A stretch of 64,000 nt of DNA from Phragmites australis (Eukaryota; Streptophyta; Magnoliopsida; Poales; Poaceae): contig NC_084927.1 in the NCBI RefSeq assembly GCF_958298935.1, positions 13,978,001 to 14,042,000 of the forward strand. Reading direction: 5' to 3'. Each line of letters opens with the position of its first letter. Positions within the stretch are counted from its first letter, which is position 1. This document shows positions 10,837 to 21,523 of this stretch, piece after piece. Under the pieces are notes generated by a model, which did no database searches, had not been told where the DNA came from, and worked only from the letters and a program-made list of their open reading frames with translations. The translations under genes were made by a program, and so were the position numbers.

Positions 10837-11392
10837 TCAAACCACGTTGCGAGAGTCTAGGATATTTAGCTCACTTCTCCACTCACAGAACCTTTGCTCA
10901 TCTAGTGGCTTAGTGAGGATATCGGCTAGTTGTTTTTCAGTTCTCACATGGCGAATATCGATATCCCCTTTGGTTGAGTGATCTCTCAAGAAATATTGTT
11001 GTATGTCTATATGTTTGGTTCTTGAGTGTTGCATGGGATTGTTGGCTATTTTGATGGCACTCTCATTGTTACACAAAAGTGGGAATTTGGTCATGTTGTA
11101 GCCATAACTCTCAAGGTTTGTCTCATCCAAAGAAGTTGAGCACAACAAGCGCCAGCGACAGCATACTCGGCATCGGCGGTTGATAGGGCTACAAAATTTT
11201 GTTCTTTGATGGCCCAGACACCAAGGACCTACCCAAGAATTGGTAGGTCCCACATGTGCTTTTCCTATCCACTTTACAAGCTGTATAATTAGAATTCGAA
11301 TAGCCCATGAATTCAAATGATGAACCTTTAGGATACCTTAAGCCAAGGTAAGGAGTATGAACCAAATATCTAATAATTCTCTTAACGACCAC
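10837..11392 (-). pseudogene. COP RNase H
   Basis: Two overlapping frames. The upper one (11,189-11,392) has RIIRYLVHTPYLGLRYP, then FMGYSNSNYTACKVDRKSTC, where the family usually has a Asp-Ser-Asp-type motif. The lower one (10,837-11,316) has LLCNNESAIKIANNP, HSRTKHIDI and LADILTKPLDEQRF, the copia RNase H end. A frameshift lies near 11,200. The first catalytic Asp appears changed (GYSNSNY), so activity is unlikely. Confidence 0.85.
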
Positions 11393-11473
11393 TAAATGAC
11401 ACTCTTTTGGAGCGGCTTAAAATCTTGCACACATGCATACACTAAGCATAATATCGGGCTTAGATGCACAAAG

Positions 11474-12084
11474 TTAAAGCAAAGATCCTATCATGGAGCG
11501 ATATACCTTTTGATCCACGGCCTTCCCATCTTCATTAAGATCGTGATGTCCATTGGCTTGCATAGGAGTCTTGATAGGGTTCTCATTCTCCATGTCAAAC
11601 TTCTTGAGAATATCTTTGATGTACTTAGTTTGACATATGAAGGTCCCTTCCTTGAGTTGTTTGATTTGAAATCCTAGAAATAACATCAACTCTCGCATTA
11701 CTTACATTTCAAACCTCTTGGTCATGGTCCTACTAAACTCTTCACAAAACATTTTGTTAGTAGAACCAAATATAATATCCTCGGCATATATTTGGCAAAC
11801 AAATAAATCATTATCAATATTTTTAGTGAAAAGAGTAGAATCTACTTTTCCTATTTCAAAACCCTTCTTGATAAGAAAATCGCTAAGGCATTCGTACCAT
11901 GCTCTAAGTGCTTGCTTAAGCCCATAGAGCGTCTTATGGAGTTTATACCCATGATGAGGATACTTAGGATCTTCAAATTTGGGTGGTTGCTCCACATAAA
12001 CCAATTCGGAGTATATCCATTAAGAAAAGCGCTCTTCACATCCATTTGATATAGCTTAGGCAAGTAATATTCGAATAGACTCAA
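11474..12084 (-). pseudogene. COP reverse transcriptase with mutated box (YAED)
   Basis: The copia RT is spread over three frames. 11,851-12,084 holds YQMDVKSAFLNG. 11,702-12,004 holds VYVEQPPKFEDP, LYGLKQALRAWYECL and the palm box. 11,474-11,698 holds ELMLFLGFQIKQLKEGTF and the thumb. The catalytic box at 11,777-11,788 reads YAED instead of YVDD/YADD, so the first metal-binding Asp is Glu. Frameshifts lie near 12,000 and 11,700. Confidence 0.88.
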
Positions 12085-12253
12085 GCCTAGCTACGGGAGC
12101 ATAGGTCTCACCAAAATTCAAACATTTGATTTGTGTGAAACCTTGAGCAACCAACCTTACCTTGTTCATTGTCACGATCCCGTTCTCATCTTACTTGTTG
12201 CGGAAGACCCATTTGGTGCCAATCACGTTTTGATTGGGTCTTTCCACCAATGA

Positions 12254-12775
12254 TCACACTTCATTTATCTTGAAGTTGTTGAGCTCTTCTTGTATGGCCA
12301 TCACCCAATCTGGATCTCCAAGTGCATCATTTACCTTCAAAGGTTCCAAAGAGCAGACAAAAGAGTAATATTCACAAAAATTTGCAATTCTAGAATGAGT
12401 GGTCACTCCTTTTTGTATATCACCAAGTATGTTGTCAACGGAGTAATCTCTTTGGACACTTTGATGAACTCTTGGGTGTGGCACTTGGGATTGGGGTTGA
12501 ATGTCTTCCACTTCGTTATCACCAAGGAATTTGTTGGAGACATCATGAGCTTGATCTTGATCTAGACCTTGGTCTTGATCTTGAGTTCATGCAGATGGCT
12601 CCACTTGAGTTGATAAAGATGGATGAAGTTGATCATTATTGGCCATTTGTAGTTCTTGGGGCTTAATTTCACCTATTGACATCTTCTTTATCATCTCACT
12701 TGGAATTTCTTTATTTCCTAAAATATTAGGATCAACTTGCTCCACTTGGAAGATGTTAGATTCATCAAATGTCAC
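12254..12775 (-). pseudogene. COP integrase-RT linker
   Basis: Frames 12,587-12,775 and 12,254-12,511 carry the variable linker (FDESNIFQVEQVDPN), then the conserved lead into RT with SRIANFCEYYSFVCSLEPLK and DPDWVMAIQEELNNF. The part between about 12,511 and 12,590 is a Gln/Asp/Leu low-complexity stretch. Confidence 0.75.
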
Positions 12776-12864
12776 GTCACGCGCAATTTCAACACAACCA
12801 GTGGTTTTGTTGAAAACACGGTAGGCGTAGGCATTTGATCAATAACCAATTAAGAAACCTTCAT

Positions 12865-13502
12865 CTACTTTAGGAACAAATTTAGAACTCTTACTTTCTT
12901 ATTTAGAATGAAGTATTTACTACCAAAAATTCTAAAGTATGAAACATTAGGCTTGTTACCGGTTAGAAGCTCATAAGCGGTCTTCTTCAAGATCTTGTGG
13001 AGATATAACCGGTTGATAGCATGGCATGCGGTGTTGATGGCCTCCACCCAAATTGTTCCAAAATCTTGTATTGATCAAGCATTGTCCTTGCCGACTATAT
13101 GAAAGTCCTATTCTTTCTCTTGACAACCCCATTTTGTTGAGGAGAGTAGGGTGCTAAGAACTCATGCTTGATCACTTCTTCATCAAGGAATTCTTCAACT
13201 TGTGTATTCTTGAATTCGCTTCCATTGTCGCTTCTCACCCTCTTGATCTTCACATCAAATTTGTTTTGAGCTCTTCTTACGAATTTCATGAATATGGCTT
13301 GTGTTTCACTTTTGTCATGCAAAAAGAATACCCAAGTGAAAAGAGAATAGTCATCAACAATAACCAAACCATATTTGTTACCACCAATGCTTATGTAGGC
13401 TATTAGTCTGAATAAATCCATGTGAAGGAGTACCAATGGCCTTGTGGTCGTCATCACGTTCTTGGCGAGGTGAGGAGCTCCAATTGCTTTCCTGCTTGAC
13501 AT
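12865..13502 (-). pseudogene. COP integrase core with Glu-to-Lys change
   Basis: The upper frame (13,095-13,502) has LHMDLF (first Asp), VIVDDYS, VRSDNGSEF (second Asp) and QQNGVVKRKNRT. In the copia family the last motif reads VVERKNRT, with E the third catalytic residue. Here the codon at 13,119-13,121 gives Lys. The lower frame (12,865-13,047) holds the C-terminal part (INTACHAINRLYL, ELLTGNKPNVSYFRIFGSK). Integration by this copy's own protein should be impossible. Confidence 0.88.
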
Positions 13503-14011
13503 GCACTACAAATTCTATCTTTCTCAAAAGAAATATTTGTTAGTCCAAGGATGTGCTCCTCCTTTAGAAGTTTAGACAAATTCCTCATGCCAACATGGGC
13601 TAGTCGGTGATGCCATAGCCAACCCATGCTAAACTTAGCAATCAAGCAAGTTTTAGGTCTCACTTTATCCGTTGAAAAATCAACAAGATAAAGTTTACCC
13701 TTCAACTTACTGGTAAAAGCTATTGAGGCATTATCCCTTCTAGAGACGATCACACCCTCATTAGTAAAAAGATAATTGTAGCCCATCTCACAAAATTGTG
13801 ATAAGAACAACAAATTATAACTAAGATATTTAACTAACAAGACATTTGAGATAGAATGATCATTGGGAATAGCAATTTTACCTAAGCCAATTACCTCTCC
13901 TTTACCATCACAACCAAAAACAATATTTTCATGAGATCCTTCATTTTCTTCAAATGATGAGAGCATCTCCTTCTCTCCGGTCATATGATTTGTGCATCCA
14001 TTATCTAGCAC
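13454..14011 (-). pseudogene. COP protease and GAG-pre-integrase domain
   Basis: The frame opens in the protease active site, WVLDNGCTNHM, where copia elements normally have DSGC. The catalytic Asp (14,003-14,005) stays but Ser is Asn (14,000-14,002). The pre-integrase zinc finger follows: WHHRLAHVGMRNLSKL with CSACQAGK, which has all four ligands. The protease would cut the polyprotein, and the finger belongs to integrase. A frameshift near 13,454-13,502 separates it from the core. Confidence 0.85.
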
Positions 14012-14038
14012 CCAACTTGATGCACCGGAGTAGTATGC

Positions 14039-14976
14039 CTACAAAGAAATTTTAAGCCTTTGTTTTAGGTACCCAAATTTTTTGGGTCCTTTCATGTTAG
14101 TCACAAGCACTTTTGGTACCGACACATTCCTTTTCACAACTCTATCTTTTATACGGGCACCAACATATAGAGCAACCACTTTACCATGGTGGTTCCTCTT
14201 AAGCACATAAGAAGCGCAAAAGGTAGATTGTGGAGTATGGCCCTTCGGTTGGTTGACTTGTGTGGTTGGATCACTTTGCATGCCTCCCTTGATGAACTTG
14301 AGGCACTACATGCCATTTGTCACCAAACGCTCACTTGGTTTGCTTGTATGTGCATCAAACCCAAGACCTCTCTTTTGCTTGTTATCCTTGATCTCAATGG
14401 TCATTTATAATGCATCCTTGGATTTGTATGTCTTGATGTACCCATACTTAACCAAAGCACTTCGCCTTTCATTTTCCTTTTGTAATGCTTAAAAAGATTC
14501 AACACTAATAGCACAAGCATTTATATCAATATTGTAACAACGAGAGCAACCATTGCTAGTAGAAGCATTAGAGAGTAAGATTGCATCATTAGAAGTAGGA
14601 GTGCTATTTTTGAGGGTATCAATTTGCACTTCAAGAGTTTTATGAGTTTCATCCAAACTTAAGAGTTTCTCTTGAAGTGTAGAATTGCTACTCTCAAGAC
14701 TAGCAATTGAGATTTTGGCCAAATCAAGATCTTTGGTCAATTTCTCAACTTTCTCCCTCTCTTTAGCAAGAAGTTCCTCGAGTTCAAGGTTTCTATCCTT
14801 TCAAGGATAAGCAAATCCTCTTTCTTCTCAAGGATCTTCTCTTGACTCTCTATTGTTTCTATTAGCTCTTTCATTTTAGACATAGCATTTTTACTCAAAT
14901 TTAGGAGCTTGGGTTGTGATTTTACTTTGTGTCCTTTTGCCATGAGACCTTTAGGAGTGTCGTCGTCATCGCCCAT
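14039..14976 (-). pseudogene. COP gag C-terminal coiled-coil region
   Basis: Three short frames continue Gag beyond the zinc knuckle. 14,737-14,976 is Lys/Glu-rich and helical (MKELIETIESQEKILEKKED). 14,489-14,740 has heptad-like Leu spacing (IASLESSNSTLQEKLLSLDE) and a CSRCYN pair. 14,039-14,281 is a basic linker to the protease. A long coiled Gag tail is typical of SIRE-type copia. It is broken by at least two frameshifts. Confidence 0.7.
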
Positions 14977-15154
14977 GTCACCAAATAGTGACTATGTTGG
15001 TGTAGAAGAGCGAATGGCGATGGTGGCGACTCCTTCATCATCGAAGTCGGAGTCGGAGATGGAGTCCCACCCCTCGCCGATGTGTGTGGGTCTTGTACTT
15101 GTCCTTCTTGAAAGTCTTGTTCTTCTTCTCATCCTTGTCCTTGCTCCTCTTCTT

Positions 15155-16183
15155 GTTCGGACAATCGGTGATGAAATGGCCAACTTCACCACACTAATAG
15201 CAAACCCTCTTGGATGTTCTTCTCTTGGGCATGTCTCTCTTGTACTTGCTATAGCCACCCTTCTTCATGAATTTCTTGAATTTTCTTACAAAGAAGGCTA
15301 TCTCTTCAACATCCGAGCTTTCTTCTTCACTTGAGCTTGACTCTATAACTTGCTTCCTCTTGCTTGCTTTGAATGCTACTTCTTTGTTCTTGGAGGTGGA
15401 GCTTTGCTTGACAAGATTTTTGACTTCATTTGCTTCCTCCTCCATAAGCTCAAGAGATGGAATCCTCCCAAGTACATCACTTGGTGTGAGCCTCTTGTAA
15501 TCCCTTCTCTCTCGGATAAGTGTAACCAAGGTGGGGTTCCTTGGTACAAAAGCTTTAAGCAATCTTCTCACCACCTTGTGATCATCAAGCTCTTCCCTTT
15601 TAAGCTCTCTAATTTTGTTCACTAGCACCATCATCCAGTCATACATAGCTTGGGGGGTTTGATCATCCTCCATAACAAATCTTACCAATTTGCCTTCAAA
15701 CAACTCAATCTTTGACTCCCTCACACTTGTGGTGCCTTCATGTGTGATTTGAAGTGTGTCCCATATCATTTTGGCCTCCTCAAGCCCATCAACCTTGTTG
15801 AACTCCTCGGGGCTTAAGGTGCCAAGTAGCACACTTGCAGCTTGTGCATCGTGGTGTAGATTTTGCTCTTGATCAGGGGTGAGCGCATTATCTTCATCCG
15901 GCAACACAAAACATGTGCAAACAATCTTCCAAATACTTGGATGAAGAGATATTAGATGAAATTTCATTTTGTGCCTCCAAGTGGCATAATGTGTACCATC
16001 GAAATATCGTGCACGCTCGGAAGGCACAGAAATATAAGAATTGGAAGCATTTAATTTATCATAATTGAATTCAATTGCAGCTCCCTTACCTTTATCATTA
16101 CCCGATGTTGAAACATCATTCTTCAGACTCTTCAGGCTTGCCAAACCCTTCTCCCCAGACATCAACATCTTCAAATCCTCCAA
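15155..16183 (-). pseudogene. COP gag (UBN2-type) with stop inside the zinc knuckle
   Basis: A 329-codon frame runs from 16,183. It has the copia Gag core: YFDGTHYATWRHKMKFHL, AKMIWDTLQITHEGT, VRESKIELFEGK, MYDWMMVLVNKIREL and LERRDYKRL-type sequence, followed by an acidic Ser/Glu run and a basic tail. The CCHC zinc knuckle continues in frame, but a TAG at 15,194-15,196 falls between its first two cysteines (VCY-stop-CGEVGHFITDC). Gag would form the particle and bind RNA. This is the longest open frame of COP. Confidence 0.88.
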
Positions 16184-16206
16184 GCGGTGAAGCCTTGAGG
16201 AGGTTA

Positions 16207-16219
16207 GGCTCTGATACCA
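16207..16219 (-). other. COP primer binding site
   Basis: The minus strand reads TGGTATCAGAGCC, a full match to the common initiator Met tRNA primer site, two bases inside the LTR end at 16,222. Confidence 0.92.
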
Positions 16220-16221
16220 AT

Positions 16222-17255
16222 TGAAAGTACTTGATGCCGCCTAGAGTGGGGGTGAATAGGAAAAATCTAAAAAAATAAAACTTAGCAGTGGATTACAGCA
16301 TCCGGATAATCTGTGTCAATTCGGAGACTCCGGGTTATATAGACCCGGATATCCGAGTGAACCCGGATAGTCCGGCCTGAATAGGAAATCGAAAAATAAG
16401 AACTTGTATGCAAATCTAATTTGGTCTATGAGTTACCACAGGTTCTAATACATTTCTTAAGACTTATTGACCAACAACCTGCAGCTACACACTCACAGGC
16501 AAGTAGATAGGGGCAAATCGTCCAAAAACAACTAGAGCAAGAAAATATGTAAAAAGTAAAGGAGACAAGAATTTATATCCCGAAGTTCGGCCACTCCACA
16601 AAGAAGTCCCAACGTCTCCGTTGAGGAGCTCACAAAGAGCTGGGTCTCTTTCAACTCTTTCCTCACCAAGCGACCACAAAGATCAAGCTAGGGTTGCTTA
16701 CTCAAATCATTTGGGTAATACAAACTTTCCGAGGCACTCCAAAAGCTTGGGTGCTCTCCGGGCAATGCCTAATTGTCTAGGAGCTCAAGGCTATAAAAGT
16801 AAAGAATGTGGATCGATGGCTTGGAAATAAACTCAAGTGCTCAAGATTGGATTTAAGCTCACTAGCACTTAGTCCCACTCTCCCAACCCTACTCTCCAAA
16901 TATTCAAAGATTTAAGGCTTTAGAGGAGTTAGGAGGGCTATTGAACGGCTATGAATGAGTTTGTCCACGAGTTGTTCATCAAATGAAGGAGAGGGTGAGG
17001 GGGTATTTATACCCACCCCCTCAAAAACTAATCGTTACTGTGCTTTTTGAACTGACCTAGAGTATCCGGGTCAACCCGGAGACTCCGGGTTGGCACAAAT
17101 CACACAGCCAAGAGATAGTCCAGAAGTATCCAGGCCAATCCAGAGACTCCAGGTTCAGACATAGAACCAAAAATTGAGAGTCCCAATAATCCACAGACAT
17201 AGAGAAAGTGCTATTTTTTGTCTGAACCTGGAGTCTCTGGGTTGGCCTGGATACT
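16222..17255 (-). repeat. COP 5' LTR (outer U3 end missing)
   Basis: On the minus strand the LTR ends ...GGCATCAAGTACTTTCA next to the primer site. A TATA box (TATAAATA on the minus strand) lies at 17,004-17,011, so U3 is to the right and R/U5 to the left. The outer part is a large hairpin, with arms at about 17,125-17,160 and 17,217-17,256, built from the recurring palindromic module. At 17,255 the LTR gives way to Tat RNase H sequence. The ~260 bases found at 7,440-7,695 in the 3' LTR are absent. Confidence 0.82.
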
Positions 17256-17495
17256 GCGGATCTTATGAGAGGCTATTAGGATGGTGTATAGTAGTTTCTG
17301 AGCTTGTGGGTACCGAGCCTTTGCATCATGCAGGTCCTCACTGACGTAATACACTGGTCGCTAGAGACCTTCCCGCTCGATGAACAGGACCTCGCTCGCA
17401 ACCTGTGGTGTTGAGGCAACATAGAGCAAAAGCTCCTTGTCGGGTCAAGGCGCGGATACAATGGGAGGGGAGGAGAGGTACCTTTTGAGCTATTG
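17256..17495 (-). pseudogene. RNase H fragment of a Tat-type Ty3/gypsy
   Basis: Translation of the minus strand gives ELLLYVASTPQVASEVLF, then PVYYVSEDLHDAKARYPQAQ and KLLYTILIASHKIR, the end of a gypsy RNase H in the Tat style (compare 42,500-42,700 in D). It is about 75 codons, with one stop. Both neighbours are other elements. It may belong to the same old element as 784-1,243, which has the right strand and order. Confidence 0.75.
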
Positions 17496-19279
17496 TGTAG
17501 CAATCTAATTTTCAAATTTGCAAGTTTCTAAAATTGGCTTGATTTTAATTTGAGTTTGAATTAAATAGCCTAGGTTTAAAATCTAATTTATAAAATTAAA
17601 TTACAAATATATGCATTCTTGCTGAGTATAGGTAGGTAGGGTGTTATTTGGAGTTTATTTGGCTTTGTTTGATTTGATTCTGCTTGGAATTCGAATTTCA
17701 AATGAGTTTAGAAAAGGAAATGAAATAGGAAAAGAATAAAATTCTTCCCGGGCCACTTTCTCTTCCTTTCGGCACAACCAGCCAACTGGCCTAGCCTGCC
17801 CTGCTCTCTCCTGCTCCTGGCTCAACTCGCCTCTGCGCCATCACATGCATAACCACCTACCGCCTCCCTCTCCAGAACGCGCCTGCGCCCAACCCGCCTT
17901 TGCCTAAGCCACTGACATGTGGGTCCCACCCAACGGAGCCGTCTCCTATCTCGAGTTGGACTCCGACGCCTTCATGAGACTGTGGCGGCATCGAATCCAC
18001 GCCTAACCTAAACCGAGGATCTTCTAGAAGCTCTCCGTGTTTAATTCCTGTAATCCCCTTTATCTCTTGTTGGCTTATCTCAATCGAATCCTCGTTTAAT
18101 TGAAAGAGTTCTATTCAGATTTTGGCTGTTGCTGCCCTAAACCCTAGTTGAATTCAATCTCAGCCTTCCCGAGCCTCCTTGCCTATATATATGTGTCCCT
18201 ACACTTCTCTTAGACCATGACGCCCCTTTTCCCCAACTCGCTGACATGTTTGTGAAGCTGTAGCAGTTCTTCACCGAAGCACCGTTGCCATAATCACCGC
18301 TGCCTCAGTTGAGTTTGATGTCCCGCTACTCCAAAGCCTCTCAGCACCATCTGAGACCGCCAAAAGGACTGCCTTCATCCGCTGAAGCTCATGTTGCCCT
18401 CGCCATCACCGTTTGACTGCTGGAGCACCACCATCGACGAAGATCCGAGTTGCTCTACCTCCTCTCCCATTGTCGACCACCTTCCTGTGCTTCACCATGC
18501 TCGGTAAGCATCCAGATTGTTTTACCGTTAGCTTCTGGGCACGTACCGCCACTCGTCGTCGCCGTCAGCAAGCCAGAGCGCTATTTTGGTGACCATCTGG
18601 CGAGTGCACCACCGCAATCCCCTCCGTGCCGATGTGCCTCACCTCCCCGGTCGGTCGATCCCTCCTGAGCTGTTTGATCTAAAGTCGACAGCACAAATTA
18701 GATCTCAACATACCCCTTCACAGGCCAATCAGAGCTTGTCGCGTGTCGCCTCTTTAACCTAGTTAGCAAGCCAACCCAGTCAGCCGCCACGCCAGCGCCA
18801 CCTCACCTATTTTGCCGATGTGTCAACCCAGTCATGCCCAGTGAGCACCTATGCATTAAAATATGATTTTTAGTATAAAAATAACTCCAAAATAATTCTG
18901 TTAATTGGTAATTTTGCAAATAAACCCCTAAACTTTCCTATTCTTATAAAATCCCATGTCTTTTTACACTTTAGTCCCTAAACTTTGCTATAATTACAAA
19001 TAGATCCCTCTATTTTTAAAAAAGGTCCCTAAGCTTTCTGTTTATTTCAAATTAAGTTCTTTTCTTTTTCAGATTAAACCCTAATCCTGTTTTTAGCTTG
19101 TCTTTTTCGTCGTAGCTCCTTTTTCGGCGATTCTTATGTCATTGGATTCATTTTTCAGAGCTCTATCTTTTTAGATGGGTTTTGTCTTGTTGTTCTTCTA
19201 TTTTGTGTACTGTTCTTAGTATGTTTGTTTGTGTGCTTTGCCAGTAATCGTACGATTAGACAACAACGCCCCAGATCTG

Positions 19280-19941
19280 TTGAGCCCATGGCACCCTCGG
19301 ATACACATGGTGAATTCGTTCCTTATTGTTCATATTTTCTTCATAGAGAATAAAATAATACTAAGTTTTGTATTGTTTTGTCACTTAGGAACATGGGACA
19401 AGCACTACAATCTTACCCGGACATCACCCCTCGAAGGCCAAGTCTACTCGGACTCGAGGCTGAGCTCTAGTTGTGGTCGAAGTCATGGTCATGGTCATGG
19501 TCGAAGTCATGGTCATGGTCGTGGTCGAGTCACAGGATAACACGTTAGTAAAATAAGCATAACTCTCTTATACGAAGTCCATTTTAGGCAGTCTTGGACA
19601 TTCTAGAAAGCTTACAACGATCCCTTTCCAATGGATATGACATCAACCAAATATTCCTTATAATTTATTTAGAGTCAAAGAAATAAGATTTTATTCCACC
19701 ATTTTTGACCTAGTTGGGTCTTGTAATCATGTCGGGGTCGGAGTCCAGGTTGTGCATGCCTCTTTCCATGGCTGCACAATCCTAGGTCAACCTATTCACG
19801 TCCCCCTATATATACACAGTAGCCTTCATAGTTTAGGCTTGGGTTTTGCTTAGATTATTCTGTTTTATATAGTTTCACCGCTTATTCGATTTGTGGAATC
19901 CCAACTTTAGCACTTCATTAGTAATTAGAAATATTCAGATT
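19280..19941 (+). mobile_element. fragment of an E-type gypsy (pol 3' end plus partial LTR) inside the A LTR
   Basis: From a GGTGAATTCG match onward the sequence aligns with E2 at 36,775-37,325: the CTTAGGAACATGGGA junction (the LRNMGE tail of pol), CCTCGAAGGCCAAGTCTACT, then LTR sequence through a TATATATA-type box to ATATTCAGATT. It stops about 150 bases before the E LTR end, after which A LTR sequence resumes. Neither end is a natural element end, so it arrived by recombination or repair rather than integration. Confidence 0.75.
19475..19522 (+). repeat. two tandem 24-bp units (GGTCGAAGTCATGGTCAT...)
   Basis: Two adjacent units of 24 bases made of GGTCAT/GGTCGA hexamers. E2 has only one short copy of this motif at the matching place (about 36,925-36,945), so the array expanded in this copy. 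Confidence 0.8.
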
Positions 19942-20869
19942 CCATGTTGGATAGTCTTTTCCCAAGTGTCACACATAAGGACCGGTTCGAGGAGTGACAA
20001 CCCAAGAAATACCGTTCAAACATGAGGTCGATATGGGTAAGCCTTAGCATCTCAATAAGACACATGACTAGCATTCGTTGGGGTTCCAAGACCTAATTGA
20101 TGGACCATGGTTCATAGTGATCTCCTGGTGATACACCACTGGCATGTGTTAAGTATCTTGCAAACACGACAGCATGGGTATCACGACTCGTGGCTAAAAG
20201 TTGGACAAACTTTGCAGAGTGTAAAACTGTTATAACAGCCATGCCCACGGTTATGGGAGACTTGGATCCTCACATGATTAGTTGGTCATGGTGATGGTTT
20301 GTCTGTAGGATGATGATACGGGTGATGGTTGGATGGTTATGGTTTGTAAGGTGGTTAGCCTTGGATGATGTCTAGTTGTGTTGTTGGGTTATATTCACTT
20401 CATAACTACTTAATACTTTTGAATTACATTACTATTTTCTTTACTCTCATTTATACAAATATACCATGTGTTAGCCTATTATTGTTATGAGCATACATAT
20501 CATTATCTTTGTCACACTTGCTGAGTACTCCATATGCTCACCCTTGCTATCCCCCACAATACATATGTTGCTCAGTGGAAGACTTTGAAGATTTTCAAGA
20601 CGACAACCTGGTGTACTAGAAGCATTTCTTCTGGTCAGTGCCTGTAGAATTGCTAGGTCACCAATGCTTCTATTCCATTGCCGTCATTTAGTTGCTGTCG
20701 TTTAGCTAATAGGTTGTTTACGTGAAGTCGTTAATGTAAGAGTTAAATGGTTGTAAGTTAAAAGTATTGCTTTTATTAATTCACCTATGATGTCCTTATG
20801 TGTGCTGAACTTTCTGGACACACATAAGCCGCACTTGGTTTTGTCCGTTAAAATTGGGTGTGACAGAGG

Positions 20870-20881
20870 TGGTATCAGAGC
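20870..20881 (+). other. A primer binding site
   Basis: TGGTATCAGAGC, complementary to the initiator Met tRNA 3' end, four bases after the LTR end. Confidence 0.92.
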
Positions 20882-21523
20882 TATAATGACTGTAGAACCG
20901 CAAATCTAGATAGAATGGTCGTGTCGTAAGGTTATATTTTAAGCCTATTTTGAAAAAAAAAACTCATCCCCATGCTTTTCTAACCTCGTAGTTTCTCTCT
21001 CCACTTACCTACTCCAATCTATTGAGCAAAATGAATTTCGAACGCTACCCCTTTCAAAACTTTTAGTTGTTGAACGATCCCAGTTACTTTTATTGAGAAG
21101 GATGCATTTTAAGATCTCACTTGACGCTTCTACCCCGCATGAAGGCTCCAATGATGATGTTGAAGACCCCTCACTATAAGGAATAATCATCTACCACAAC
21201 ACTGAAGATATGAAGATCTATCTTCGCGCTTGTATCAATTTTGGTTTCTCGAGTTATAGGAGGACTTTCCATTTTTCTTTAGAAATGTTAGAGTAGAATG
21301 TTCAATGCAATCGTTAAGGTTATTATTGATAGTGTGAGAATTGTTATGGTGCTAAGTGTGTGATTTGGATCTTTTGTTTGCGTGTCGGTGTGTGTTGTGG
21401 AATGCTTTGACACCTTATCCATAGTCGCATCTTAAATATCTATATAATATAATATAGTTGGGTTTTCCCTTAGTTAAATCCTTTCTAGTCTTGCTTATTT
21501 ATTCCTATCTCTCTCTTTCCAAC
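20882..21523 (+). other. A 5' leader
   Basis: About 640 bases of AT-rich, non-coding sequence between the primer site and the first gag codons. No feature is recognised. Confidence 0.6.

Larger units (their letters stand above)
7210..17255 (-). mobile_element. COP: Ty1/copia retrotransposon, SIRE/Maximus-like
   Basis: A minus-strand copia element of about 10 kb. From right to left it holds the 5' LTR, PBS, UBN2-type gag with zinc knuckle and coiled-coil tail, protease, integrase, RT and RNase H (copia order, with IN before RT), then a long extra ORF, a polypurine tract and a truncated 3' LTR. The long coiled gag tail and the extra 3' ORF are typical of the SIRE lineage. All domains carry frameshifts or stops. 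Both LTRs are cut: the right one lacks its outer U3 end and the left one keeps only U3. Confidence 0.88.
17496..20865 (+). repeat. A 5' LTR (with an E-element insert)
   Basis: Starts TGTAGCAATC, matching TGTAACACCC at 25,199, and ends GGGTGTGACA at 20,865, five bases before the primer site. About 550 bases at the left end align with 25,199-25,748. A TATATATA-type box lies near 18,185. A 0.66 kb piece of an E element interrupts it at about 19,280-19,941. The inverted pair GAGTAC/GCTC near 20,523-20,539 is a weak version of the palindrome seen in the LTRs of B and C. The Pro-rich short ORFs in 18,240-18,670 have no family support. Confidence 0.85.

Noticed and set aside
15194..15196. TAG in the copia zinc knuckle as programmed readthrough
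   Set aside because: It splits the CxxC pair of the knuckle, which readthrough would not need, and the element is full of other stops and shifts. A plain nonsense mutation is simpler.
18240..18670. Pro/Ser-rich ORF in the A LTR as a possible host gene exon
   Set aside because: It lies within the LTR between the TATA-like box and the E insert, has no motif, and shows the composition of U3/R leader sequence.
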